Part shown: piece by piece, positions 36,277-47,917 of the stretch
Layout: every line of letters starts with the position of its first letter
How positions within the stretch are numbered: position 1 is the first letter of the stretch
DNA from: Neopestalotiopsis rosae
Lineage: Eukaryota; Ascomycota; Sordariomycetes; Amphisphaeriales; Sporocadaceae
Length of the DNA stretch: 64,000 nucleotides
Assembly (NCBI GenBank): GCA_023078685.1
Contig: JALGAS010000004.1
Span: 2,604,001-2,668,000, forward strand
Direction: 5' to 3'
Translations under genes and position numbers: made by a program
The notes under the pieces: model-generated
Database searches by the model: none
Told to the model about the DNA's origin: nothing
Seen by the model: only the letters and a program-made list of their open reading frames with translations

Positions 36277-38023
36277 TTACTTCTTGACCGAGTATAGCTT
36301 TGCCAGCAGGGGGCCCTTTTCCCAAGTGAGGTAGCTCTTTTGGTTTGTCCACCCAACGTTGCCCGGGAGCAATTCAAAGTCGTAATGCCAGAGCATCATG
36401 GTCAGAAGCAGCCTCAACTCAAGCCATGCCAAGCTAAGTAAGTCTGCATGTTAGTCTCGTCATCTAGCTTTCAGTTGGATGATGGGGGTTCAACGTACTT
36501 TTTGCCGATACAATTTCTTGGCCCATACGAAAATGGCTCGTACACGTCCCACCGATCTGAAGCAAATGCCGGGTCGTCGGTAGCAATCCACCGTTCAGGC
36601 AGGAATTCCTTGGGTCTTGCGAAATTCGACTCGTGTCTGTAGGCTGGGTAGTGGTTCATAGTGACGGCTGTTCCCCCAGTGACAAAATTTCCACAAATCT
36701 CGGCGCCCTCGGGAGGTACGATTCTCGTCATGCCGCCTCCTCCGGGCACGTAGAGCCGCAAGCCCTCCTTGAGAACTGCATTGAGATAGACCATTTCGCT
36801 CAGGGGTCCCAACGCAATCTCGCTGCTCGTCTTAAATGTCGATCGGATCTCCGCAACTAGCTTCTTGTAGATCTTGGGGTGGCGCCCGAGATAGTACACC
36901 ACACCCGAGAGAGTCGTTGCCGTCGTTTCCGTGCCGGCCACCATGAAAGTCGAGGCGTTGTTATACATTTCGTTCTTGGTCAGTCCCTTGCCATCATCAC
37001 CGTGCTTCAACACAAAGCTCCACAAGTCGGGCTTGCCGCTGGGGCGATTGGTATCATCCAAGCGCTTATCGACGAGATTTCTCGCAAACATGGCGTGCTC
37101 TTCAGCTTTTGCGCCCTCAGCGTGCTAGCCGTGGCCCAGTTGAGCAGCGGGCCCAGCAAGGGAATCTCGAGCAGCACGGCGCGAAAGACGACGTACTTGA
37201 GTCCGTCAAAGATGATGCGGACCCAGGGCACGTAGTCGGTCTTTTCCAACATGCCGAGCGACTCGCCAAAGGCGAGCTCGGCCATGATGTCGAAGGTGGC
37301 AAAGTTGAAAAAGTCGACCACATCGACGTTGCCGTCGCGGCGCTGCGCCTCGCCCATCTTGGTGGCCATTTGTGCGGCATACTGGGCCAGGAGCGGCTCT
37401 TGGGCTACGAGTGCCGTGTTGCTGAAGGCGGGCGAGAACAATTTCCTCACTATCAGATCATATGCCAGTTAGATATCTATACAACCACATGTATTTCATG
37501 TAAAGACCATGCCTGTCATGTGGTGTACATCCATGGCAAACAAGGTATAGTCGTCAAAGAAGGGCGTACTCACTGCGTGAATGGTCATCAGTAGGCGCCG
37601 TGACCAAGTTATACGCCCCGTCCACGGGCTGACCAAAAAACGACGGGTCCTTGATCATCTCCCGCCGCCCCAAAGAGCGGCCAAAGATGTCCCGCCAGGC
37701 CTGCGGCTCAATATACGAGAGCTCGTTGGGCGCGATGCGCACGACAGCGCCGTACTTTTCGTGCAGCGCGACGCCCGCGTGGCCAATGTTGCCCGTGATC
37801 CAGCACCAGTTCTTGGGAATCGCACTTGCTCGCCATAGTAGCGGGCCTGGGTATTTCCGCAACGGGTGGAGGGTTATGTTGTATATGCATTTTGCAATGT
37901 ACTGTAGCTTGTTGGTCAGTATAATGTTCCATATATCCGGTATATCGCAAGAGGGAGCACACGCACCTGAAGAGTGTATAGGGCAAGGACAGCCAAGACT
38001 GCCGCCGCGATTGAGATGGCCAT
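36277..38023 (-). CDS. Cytochrome P450 with an apparent frameshift
   Basis: Membrane-bound haem monooxygenase; substrate unknown. Minus-strand exons are 38023-37967, 37901-37574, 37449-36499 and 36433-36277. Start is MAISIAAAVLAVLALYTLQ, a membrane anchor, followed by the KYPGPL hinge. Downstream are the oxygen-binding helix AGTETTAT, the ExxR motif KEGLRLY, PERW, and the haem loop FSYGPRNCIGKN ending LAWLELRLL. All P450 signatures are intact. However exon 3 needs a frame change near 37107: the reading frame running through PLLGPLLNWATASTLRAQ is not the one that reads EEHAMFARNLVDKRL. One extra base in a run of four T (plus strand) would restore it; no good intron does. This may be a recent loss of function or a sequencing error, so I keep it as a gene, not a proven pseudogene. 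A dehydrogenase gene starts 1.1 kb away, divergently. Confidence 0.88.
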
Positions 38024-39163
38024 GTCAGAATGAAGTCAAAATGCCACTCATATGAGGCTCTTTGTCGATCGATCAAACCCAGATATCGATGCATGCGATC
38101 TGGTCTTTTAAGGCTTAACGGCTTAAGCGAGTTCGAGGTGCATGATGAGGCTCGACCGAATACGAATACGGCTGTATGAAGAATACTAATGCAAAACCTG
38201 CGAGCAACTATAGACGATAGACGATAGTAGGATCGATTGCACTGGGATGCCCCATAATACCGTATCTAGTGGTGATGGCAGATAAGCATAGTATACCTCG
38301 TACATCGTATATCGTTTTCGGCTTTTTCGTGATACGACTACGAAGATGGCTACGAAACTTGCTATTAGATAAAAAGACGGCTGAGTCTTTCTTGTTAGAA
38401 GTCTTGTTGCAAAAGTTTCTGTGATCTCCCTTTGCGTAGTTTCATTACGTAGACAACCCATCTGAGATCGCGAGGCGATTGCATCTTGGAATACGAATTT
38501 AACACTATTGTGTGTCCATTTCATAGGCGAGACACGAGCTGCTGGCATCAAGTTACCCGAGAAAGAAATAAAGCACGAGATGTGCTTAAAAGAATATTTA
38601 GCAAACTCATCTCAGCTAATATTCTTGTCCAGGTCTTTCGGTTGTGACGGCGTTACAAAAAGTATCTGTAGATAATAATTATACGGGAATTCGTATGTGT
38701 TATCAGTCCAATGTATCGGGAGCCTTTTGCTGCACTAGATGCAAGCAATGAAGGAATAAATGCATAATGTAGGAAGCAAGGATTATGGCATACATAAGCG
38801 CGCAGCGAATGAGTTCAAGTCAACGTCACAAGGTGAGACAATCCAAACTTACTTGACGCGAGAACTGCATACATAATACACACATGGACGGAAAGGAAGG
38901 CACGGCACGCTCTGGCTGATGGCGTGATTGGACCTTCGGGAAGGAATGCATCTATGTTTGCTGACGGAAGCTGCTATGGCTGCCCACCCCCACCAACGAC
39001 GTCACAGACTCAGCTGCTACACAGTATTACGGAATGCCGCAAAGAAGAGCATTCGCAAATAGAGCAGTATTGATCCAAGCAACATACTATTGTTGTATCG
39101 CTCATTGATTGTTTGACTCATCTGACAGGCACGAACCTTCGGATAGAGTTGATCAACACTACC
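38024..39163. other. Divergent promoter region, P450/dehydrogenase
   Basis: About 1.1 kb between the two start codons, AT-rich from 38150 to 38880, with a short TAGACGA repeat at 38210-38227. It could serve both genes. An open frame at 38186-38551 (minus) has no recognisable features. Confidence 0.55.
38210..38227. repeat. Short tandem TAGACGA repeat
   Basis: Two and a half copies of a 7-base unit in the AT-rich P450/dehydrogenase spacer. Confidence 0.6.
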
Positions 39164-40166
39164 ATGCCTTCATCACTCATTGTCGGCGGCACACGCGGCT
39201 TGGGAGCCGAGCTGGTGAAGCAGTATGCCTCCAAGGGCTCCGGTCAAGTCTTTGGCACCACCCGTTCGAGTTCGAAGCCAGATGGATTTCCGGATAGTGT
39301 CAAATGGCTATCAAATCTGGACTTGACAAAGTCCACTGTCGCAGATGACCTCACCAAGCAGCTCAAAGGAGAGAAGCCTCTTGACACAGTGGTCAGTAGC
39401 AGGAGTAGTGTTACACCCGGCAAACGACTGACGATATCTAGATTATCGCCGCAGGACGCTTCACAACGGAGGACTTCTTCGATAAGGGCCCAAACTGGGA
39501 GGAAGAAGTCACCATGTATACCACCAGCTCTATCGCACCCGTCTTCATTGTCCACAAGCTCGTCCACTCGGGTCTGCTCAAATCGGGATCGAAGGTGGTG
39601 TTGGTCTCAAGCGAGTCTGGCAGCATTACCCTTCGACATGAGAGCGAGGGTGGCGGCAACTATGCTCACCATGCGTCCAAAGCGGCCCTCAATATGGTTG
39701 GCAGTACGTACTTTGGCTTTTCCTCACATCTAATTGAGGCGTTGGAAACATGATCCACCCAACTATACCCTTGTCTACTAATAAGATGATCATTTGGCTA
39801 ACCCCGAAACCTTTCTTTCAAGAACTTTTGAGCCTCGATCTCAAGGACAAGGGTATTATCATCAGCATCGTTCATCCAGCGTTCATGAGAACGGAAATGA
39901 CCAAGGGCGTCGGCTTCGACAAGTACTGGGACGACGGTGGTGGCAAGTGGATTCGTCTCTCAAAATTACAAAACATGACAGTTATAACTAACAGATCGAC
40001 AGCGGTGACACCTGACGAGTCTGCTAAGAGCCTCATCGCTTGGACAGAGCAGCTTGACATGAGCAAGTCGGGAGAATACTGGGCTCCACGTGGACCTGGC
40101 GACATTGGCACCGCGGAGCCGGTACTAGGAAAGGGCCTTCCGACTCCATTGAAGCTGCCATGGTAG
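39164..40166 (+). CDS. Short-chain dehydrogenase/reductase, C-factor-like
   Basis: NAD(P)H-dependent oxidoreductase of the classical SDR fold; substrate unknown. Exons are 39164-39391, 39442-39703, 39823-39939 and 40003-40166, giving 256 residues, the usual SDR size. MPSSLIVGGTRGLGAELVKQ carries the cofactor-binding GGxxGxG loop. VIIAAGRFTTEDF matches the NAG-type strand, and VVLVSSESGSIT the catalytic Ser strand. The active-site segment is NYAHHASKAALN: Lys is present, but the residue four before it is His, with Tyr two earlier. VHPAFMRTEMTKGVGFDKYW follows. The third intron (39940-40002, 63 bases) has a weak gtggca donor and is open and in frame, so it may not always be removed. Divergent to the P450, it may act in the same small pathway. 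Confidence 0.88.
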
Positions 40167-43164
40167 AAAAAGGTTTGTGTAGGCCTAAAACGAATGGCGC
40201 AATTGGTATTTTCGTATTACATTTTCAGCGTGCCAGAAGATAATAGATTTCTTCATTTCCCACGTTCTTAATCAAGCATATTTGGCGCCCTGGTGCCACA
40301 TGTTGGAACTACTACCTGCTACTATTACGCCCCGAGAGCTGATCGTCCGAGCGAACGGAAGCGTGGTCAAGGTAGCTTTTCTTGGCTGCGTAGCTAGAAT
40401 AACTGGTAGTGCAGCCGCCAGCCGCCTGCCGCTTCGGAGAGGGCATCGTGCCTCGCGAATGTGCGCGTGGCCTGGGAGCTTGATCGTGATCGTCGTGGTA
40501 GTGCGCAGAAGAGACGGATCTCATGACTCGGAATGATCTGGCAAAATGGAGCTCCCCCAGCTCCCTTTCGGCTCTCTACGCGTTCCAGGACTCCAGTACG
40601 GTGGTTCGACGGGCTCCGCGTAGCGCGCACTCGCTCTGCCTTAGCCCCTGGGTCAGCAGCAATGGGCTCACAAGCGACGAGCGACGAGACGAAGCAAAGA
40701 AAAGAGCAATGAAGAAAAGCTTGGGGACGGAACAGAAGGTGATCCCTGCTTGTCAGGTACCGGACGGCGGCATCAGCTGGTCAAAACAAGAGCCTAAGAG
40801 CTTTGGCCATTTTACCCCACAATGGCCAGCAGCCACCAGCCTGCCCTGGAGCTACGCAGAGCTACGCTGTACGTACTGGAGCCAGAGCGTTGCGGGTGGA
40901 GGCACCTTTGGGCGGAATAGGGGGGAGAATGGAAGGAAATCCCATTTGAACCTCCTCCACTTATCATTAATTTGGCTTTATTATGGATATGATCCTCTTT
41001 CACTTCATTCACATTACGCAGGCGCGATGCGAACTCAGGGGAGAACATGTATTCTTTGCAAGATATGTGTTGCTCGTTCGTGGGAATATTCAAGGGATTA
41101 AAGCCCCATGTTCTGTCTGTTGCATCGTCCCCTTGAGTAGTGGTGCATACGGAGTACGGAGTAGACTGTCCACTGTACTATGTATGCATGGCAAGGTGGA
41201 AAGGAAGAAAGACAAGCAGAAGCAGGGACCCTTTGCGGTTGACCACCCGTCAACCGATCCTGCTCAGGGGTCTAGCCTACCTTGGGCCATAGACGTGTTG
41301 ATCCATCGGCCAGGACATCACAAGCTGCGGGGCAGAGCATGGATGCTAATATATCTTAGTGCCAGAAGGGTCTCCATCAGCGATTCTTGAACCCACTCAT
41401 AGCCATTTGGGCCCGTCGCCGCATGTGGCCAGGGCCTGCCTGTTCCATGTCCCTGTTCTTCTCCGTTTGGGCGGGTCTTTTCAGGTACCTTTTAGTTCTC
41501 GTGGTTGGCTGTCTCTGTGGCACTTTTGTAGTACAGCGAGATTGTCGAGATCTCGCCCGCAAAACGCAGGTGCCCGAGAAAGCAACTTCATATGTATGTA
41601 CGCAAGAACTCCCAGGGATTCAACCTTTGTAAATGAACACGTATGGCCCTGTCCCGGTCCTCATTGACCCGGATGCAGACAAGAGACAGCAGGACAATGT
41701 CGCTTAGTAGAGCCCCATTGTGTATTTTGTATGTAATATGTAAACAGTATGGGCTCGATCATATGTAGGCACTACAGCAAACTACCTACCTAAGTAAATT
41801 GAACCGCTCATACATTGACAGGGTGTGTCTTGGGCGGCTGGCTATTGACGAGGGCTTCTTCTGCAGTGTGCAGTTCGTATTGCTGGGGGCAGCTCATTAA
41901 AAGCCGGGGAAGGTCCCAAGCTATGATGGGTGGCGGTCGATTAGAGATGGACCACCATGCCTAAAGGAGCCCGACGCATCTGATATCAAAATTGACCCTA
42001 GCCAGGTCGAATATATAGGTGGTATTTGCGGGCGAGGAGAGCCTGGGCCCACGGTCGAGACTATGGTGGTAATAATACACAGTCCTACAGGCAGAGCAGT
42101 GACCAAGTCTCGACGACAGAAATCTAAAGAAAGATCAATGTAAACAAACAATGAAAAGCTGAATGCAACTTCGTATTGGTTTTCTTGATCAGGCCCATAT
42201 CCCATCTTGTTGCGTGGGATCGATGATCGTCAGGCACATAGGACCACATGACTTTTGTGAGGATCTTTGGCTGATTACTACATTTCTTCAGCTTGGCAAA
42301 CAGCTCTCAGCTCAGCTCAGCTACATGTAGTTTCCAGCTATCCCACTTGGCCGTTGGGTTCCGATTCCATAAACCATACGCCTAGAGTAGCTGCAGACGC
42401 CTCTTAACTCACAGCCAGCCTTTGGATGATAGTCTCGCTCTGGCTCCTGCAAAAGTCGATCCGGAGAAAGAACCATTGATTCAATTAATTCCCGATTGTC
42501 TACTCCGTGAGAGAAAATAACGAATTGCGCCCTGCTCTTCTGAGTATGGTTTACAAAATAGAGCTGATCGACTACGTTAGTTGAAGATGGGGGAAATACC
42601 CCAATCCCAATGGCTAAGCTTAGAACATTCGAGTGTAGCTTATAAGTCTCTTCTCCAATACTGTTCCTTTTGGACTACCTAGTTTGGTCTGGGCATGAAC
42701 CGGGAAAGCTAAGTATACGATTCCTTAGTGACACATCTCGAAGCTATTATTATCCCGAGTCCATCGGGAGTATATACACATATCTTCTTGAGAAGGCCTC
42801 TGTCGATTAGAGGTATAGACAGGAAGTTGGCAGTCTTGATTTGAGGCTCACATCATCCTTTCGTGTTCATCGACGAGAAAGATTGTAGAATATGTAGACG
42901 TGCGACCCAAAGTCCCACCTACCTACTCTTGCGAACCAAACCCCGGTGCCGAGGCTCTCTCGCCGACCCGACATGCCATGCCATGCCATCCAGCGCAATA
43001 GCTACCTCTGCTACCTGCCCCGTTGCTGTTTCCTCGTTCGTGTCATTCATTAGACTAGGAAGAATAGTTACCGCGCCAGTTAGGGGGTGTTTAGACCTGC
43101 CTTCTGGACACGTTCGCTAAGGGCCGCAGTAGCTGTCTTATGTCTTGCAAGTTCTCTCACCGTC

Positions 43165-43207
43165 ACTTTTTCTTCTTCTTCTCTTTCTCCTCTCTTCTCC
43201 TCCCCCA
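43165..43207 (+). repeat. Polypyrimidine tract
   Basis: About 43 bases of almost only C and T, roughly 1.65 kb before the PAL1 start. Such tracts mark many fungal promoters near the start site. Confidence 0.6.
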
Positions 43208-44724
43208 CCGAATCGAGCCCGACTGTAATAATCCTGCTGCCTGTCCAGCCAGCCAGCTCTGAGGGCCTCCTCCTCCTCTGACTCTCTCTCTAAACGGGCG
43301 CCCCATAAGCCAGCCAGTCATTCATCACGCGACAGCTGCAAAGTCATATTACGTCTTATTGGCGGCAAATATACAAATAGTATATCACGACTGTTCGACT
43401 TCGCTCGCTCGCTCATAATACGTACTACTACTACAACTACCAGCGACTACTGCTATTTTCCCACTGGAACTGGAACCAGACGCACCGTTTCCGACTTCGT
43501 TGTTTGCCACGGCGCAATATCCCCTGAAAGCGTGCCGCCCACGCCCTAGTCTAGAACAAGCCAAGACCCGACTAGGAGGTACATTACCTTTACCTTACCA
43601 GACAGCACTTTAGGCGAAGGGGGACCCGCGAAGATCGCAACATTCAAGCCCGCCGCGCCGAATAGAAAAAAAAGGTCTCCGCCAGGTCAGAAGACCCTGA
43701 TTTCTTTCGACCGATGCGCGCCACCCTACTACAAAATCCTCGATGAAGAATTTTCCCGAGTTGTCCTTCTTTTGATCAATTCTAGAGCCGACAAAAGTGT
43801 ATTTACGTGAGCGACTGTCTCTCTTTTTTAGAAGTCTTGTTACACGACAACTTTTTTTGAAAAAGGAATTTGAACCGACGCCCACCTAGCTGGACCCTCC
43901 CCCCAGTTTCGTTGCCCAGCTCCCACAGTGCTCCCCTTTCAGCCAGCGACGTCCCTTGCAGCTTTGAACGGGTCCCGTTGGAGCCAAAACTTTTAGGGAG
44001 CTCGCTCCAAAAGACCAGACTCCAGAGACCACCTCGGCCATTACCGCTGACTGGAGGACGAGCCCACACACCCGCGAATCCCGTCACCGCCGACAAACGG
44101 ATTCGATTCATTACCGCGACCACATAAACAGAGACGATTCTGCGACCTTTGCTTTCTGTCAAATTTTAGAGGCAGGCCGCGGACCCTGATCCTTTTTTCT
44201 GTCTTTTCTTTCTGCCTTTTGAGCCTACTATTACAGTACTACCTCCGACCGCATCAATCTCACAAAACCTAGACAGCATTTCGACACACTCGATTCACAC
44301 CCACGTGCAACAACGCTCCAGTCGCTCTGGGCCTTGTCGCAGCGGCTGTGCCAGAAACAATCCAATCCAATCCGATCCAATCTCACGACCTGCCCACGTC
44401 ATAGGCTACTTGGCTGCTGGCTACAGAAGTTGGCAGCCTGCACGCGCGCGAGCAACACAACCAATTCCAGGCTCGGACCTTCTGTTCCCTGACGATCTGT
44501 CTGCTTTTTCGCGATCAACGTACCGCCACTCCTAGCAGCAGCGTTGCGTCCTGCGACTGGCCAGTCACCAAACTTCATCGCAACTTGTCAACAAGGCACC
44601 TTGGCAAAATTGATTTGCAGCCCGCACCGCCGAATCCGATTAACAACGGATAGAAGTTCGAGAATCGACGCGCCAACAGGACGAATTTGAGACTTTCAGG
44701 CACACGGCCGCCCGGTAATTCACA

Positions 44725-44737
44725 TACACACACACAC
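44725..44737 (+). repeat. CA dinucleotide run
   Basis: Short CA microsatellite in the probable PAL1 leader. Confidence 0.6.
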
Positions 44738-44862
44738 GGCAATCAGTGCACCGTTCACTCGGCATCTCGATTGCATACCTACTCAAAGAAGATCAATTCT
44801 CCATTCCACCTTCGAATCTCCCAGTTATTCCACAGGGGTCTTGTACCCAGAACACAGCAAGC

Positions 44863-47130
44863 ATGTCAGCCGATCTCTCAGCGGGTAAGATAAGATTGAT
44901 TTCGTTTGTTTCCTTTCTTTTTTCATGCCTCTCCTCCAATGCCGTGTTTTCCATCCCTTTTAGCCAGCCCACCCACCATCTCCAAAAAGCTTTGAACAGC
45001 ACAGCATCGGGTCTTCACAACGCAAGTCTCCAGCAGGCGACAAAGGACCCCTTTTGTAGTCCCTGATTTTCATTTGCAGTGGGTAGGCATGACGGCCCTA
45101 TTTGTCTTGCTACGACTGTCTTGGGAAGGTTCCAAGCTTTCTTCCTTGCTTTGCCTTGCTGCAGTGCCTTGGTGCGCTTGAAAGATTGGCAGGACGCCGC
45201 TCCACTTAACCGGGCCTGTGGTCTGTGTCAAATTTAAAGAGTCTCATGTTTCATATCCCTATCGCCGTCGTCATTTGCTATCGCTAACCTACCGTTTGCG
45301 TCTGCATAGGCCAATCTTATGGGCGATCTGCCGGATTGACGCTTAATCTCTCGTCAAACAACCCCTTTCGCAACCGTGCTGCGTCGCCAAATAGCGGCCT
45401 CAGTCCCAACTCCAACTCCTTTTCCCCTCCGCCTCCCCATTCTCCCTTCGACGATCCGCCAGCCGTAGAACGACCAGTCTCGAGAAACCCTTTCTTCGAC
45501 AACACAGAGAGCAATCGAGGACAGCCTCTGAAGTCACCAGCAAGCATGTCTTCCTCCGCCCCAGATAACCGAAAGTCGCCAACTGCTGAAGAGCTATTTG
45601 TAAGTTGATCTCAAACCCTCTTTTTGCAACTGCCCCGCCCCGCGCGCGCCCAAGTAACCACTACCATGCCCGATAATGCGCCCACCGCAGCAAATTGACG
45701 ATTCATCTGCATGTCGCGCACTCTCTTTTTTTCAGTTTCAATTCTCGAGTCTATCGAAAATGCTCACATCGCGCACTACTAGGATAAGTTGATTATCATC
45801 GACGATGACGATAAGCCCGCGCAGCCTGCATCGAGAGCTGCACCACCCCGGCCAGATGGCGCCCGCGGCCCACCACCGCCCAGAGGCCCCCCAGGTGGTC
45901 CTCGTGGTCGAGCCCCGCCGCCGCCAGGACACCGACCAACACGATCGCAGGAGGAGGCTATGAGAGCTCGCCGAATGCAAGAAAAGGCTGGACAGAGCAG
46001 CGACAGAAAGAACATGGACTCTCCCATGAAGCGCCCCACCGAGCGACGACCTCGCCGCAATTCTGACTCGTCCATTATGGAGAAGCCTCTGACTGAGGAG
46101 GAGAAGAAGGCAAAGGAGGCGCGCCGTCGCGAACGTGAGAGACGTCACAAGGAGAGGAGCAAGACTGGCAAGCCCAGCAAGAGACTCGATCTTATTGATC
46201 AATTGGATGCCACAAGTATTTACGGAACAGGATGTAAGTGGTCAAAATTCGTTGTTTCCATCTCGAATCTTTGCTAATACAGCACCAACAGTGTTCCACC
46301 ACGACGGACCATTTGATGCCTTGATCCCTCACCGAAACCGCAACGGTACCCGACATGCGCCAATGCAGGCTTTCCCCAAGGATTCTCTCAACATGGCTCT
46401 GGGTGGATCTGGCCCCCTCAACGCCAAGCCTGATCACAAGACGTTGATGGGCCAGCACGACGAAGAGGCATACCTCGATTACAACACCTCGAAGAAGAAC
46501 CAAGCGCCCTTCTACGAGCCGCCCGTGGGCTCAAGCAAGGAGGCCAATGTTTTCGATCCCCATGCACGTGCCTCAGTTCTGCACGGCGACGAGTCTCTTG
46601 GTCTTGGAACTTCGACTTTCCTGGAGGGAACGCCTGCAGCCCAGACTGCCATTCAGAGACGCGAGGCCGAGACCGCACAGCAGTCCATGGAGCAAGGATT
46701 GCAGAGAAAGAAGTCACTGGCCCAACGCATTCGTGGTATCAACCGTGGCCCTCGCGACATGAACAACCGTGGCCGCATGACCAACCCTGACGGTGCGTAT
46801 GGACCACGATCTGGAGAATTGCCCACCAGCAGCAGCACGGGCGAGAGAAACCCGTTCTTCAGCGACTTTGACAAGGCCGAGGAGCGTATCTCAGTCAGAC
46901 GCCAGGATTCTGGTCCCATGTCTCCTGGATCTCCCAGCAGTCCGCCTCACGGCTACAACCTCGAGCGCCGCTCCACTGCTGATGCCTCGGCCCCCGAGCC
47001 TTCATCAAAGCCTTCGGGCGGTGGTCTCCTCAACCGAGTCAAGAGTTTGAAGGGCGGCAGACGACAGCGACCAGAGATACCCACCCAAGCAGCTCCAACT
47101 TACACTCCTCCGACTCCCTCGGCATCCTAG
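44863..47130 (+). CDS. pal1: Pal1 family cell-morphology / endocytic protein
   Basis: Membrane-associated protein required for cylindrical growth in fission yeast and found at endocytic sites in budding yeast. Exons are 44863-44884, 45310-45599, 45783-46233 and 46292-47130, giving 533 residues. The first exon codes only MSADLSAG and precedes a long 425-base intron. The conserved Pal1 core is KRLDLIDQLDATSIYGTGLF, then HHDGPFDALIPHRNR, split by the last intron. The N-terminal third is Pro/Ser-rich, the centre has a charged EEEKKAKEARRRERERRH helix. Three NPF motifs (NNPFRN, RNPFFD, RNPFFS) are typical ligands of EH domains such as those of Ede1. The C-terminal part is disordered and ends in basic SLKGGRRQR. 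Confidence 0.92.
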
Positions 47131-47917
47131 ATTTCATCTAGATTGCATGGATTTGACACTCGCATTGGTGGGCAACATTTGGAAAGCGTCACGCCCAAGT
47201 GGAAATAAATGTTCCATGCTTCTACAACAAAATGGGCAAAGGCGTGAGTTTTGGTTGGAAGGAGGTGATTTTGAAACACTCCTTCTGTGCAGTTGCTTTT
47301 GAAGTTTCGTTTTCTTTTCTTTTCTTCTGTAGGATACCTACCTCCTTTGCGTGACCGCTGGAGACAATGCAAGTCCAAGCACGGTCAAGTCATTTCATGA
47401 GATCTGAGAAAATGAGAGTACAGAAACAAGAGGTCTTGAGGCGTACTATAAGCAGTCATGACCTGACACAAGAATGCCCTAGAGACTTAATACAAGAAAG
47501 ATTCTAAACAAAGTTTTTGCTGTGTTACATGGTAGATATTCTTGATAAGTGAGAGTAACTTTTTGAACGTTGAATTGTAATTGTGCTTACACCAACTGTG
47601 CAATGTGTTTGTCTATTTTCCCATGTTTGCGGTTATGCAATTTATCATCCCCACTTGGTCTCAAATGTTCCTCTACCGAACGATGATGAATGGCCGTCCG
47701 ACTTTCCAAGTCCTTGCGCTTAACCGGTCCCAAACCACAGCTTCTTGATTATCAACAAATTCATGAATCTTCAACTGCAGCCATGTTGAAATACTTGCAA
47801 ACATGATCCTGCCCAGAAAGAGTTCAAAAATTTCCTGGGGTACTTTTTGCAAACTTGGTCACTCCAAATGATGTTGCCTGGGGGGTTTAATTCCGACCAC
47901 AGCCAAACAAGTTTGAA
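47131..47917. other. Intergenic region between PAL1 and the RecA-like gene
   Basis: About 0.8 kb; 3' untranslated sequence and a promoter expected, nothing else seen. Confidence 0.55.

Larger units (their letters stand above)
40167..44862. other. 4.7 kb gene-poor region before PAL1
   Basis: No gene supported. Open frames such as 40523-41101 lack domains and likely introns. From about 43.1 kb the sequence is pyrimidine-rich (a TCTTCTTCTT-type tract at 43165-43207) and holds a CA run at 44725-44737; this right part is probably the promoter and a long leader of PAL1. Confidence 0.5.

Noticed and set aside
37127..37198. 72-base intron that might explain the P450 frame change (gtacgt to ctag)
   Set aside because: Its length is a multiple of three, so removing it does not repair the frame, and it would delete conserved P450 sequence.
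38150..38880. AT-rich stretch considered as a RIP-mutated transposon remnant
   Set aside because: No terminal repeats, target duplication or relic of element proteins could be seen.
40523..41101. 192-codon plus-strand frame after the dehydrogenase
   Set aside because: Unbiased amino-acid make-up without domain; typical chance frame.
43860..43900. Second tRNA-like B box (GGTTCAAATTCC on minus)
   Set aside because: Has an extra base in the loop and no pairing stem.
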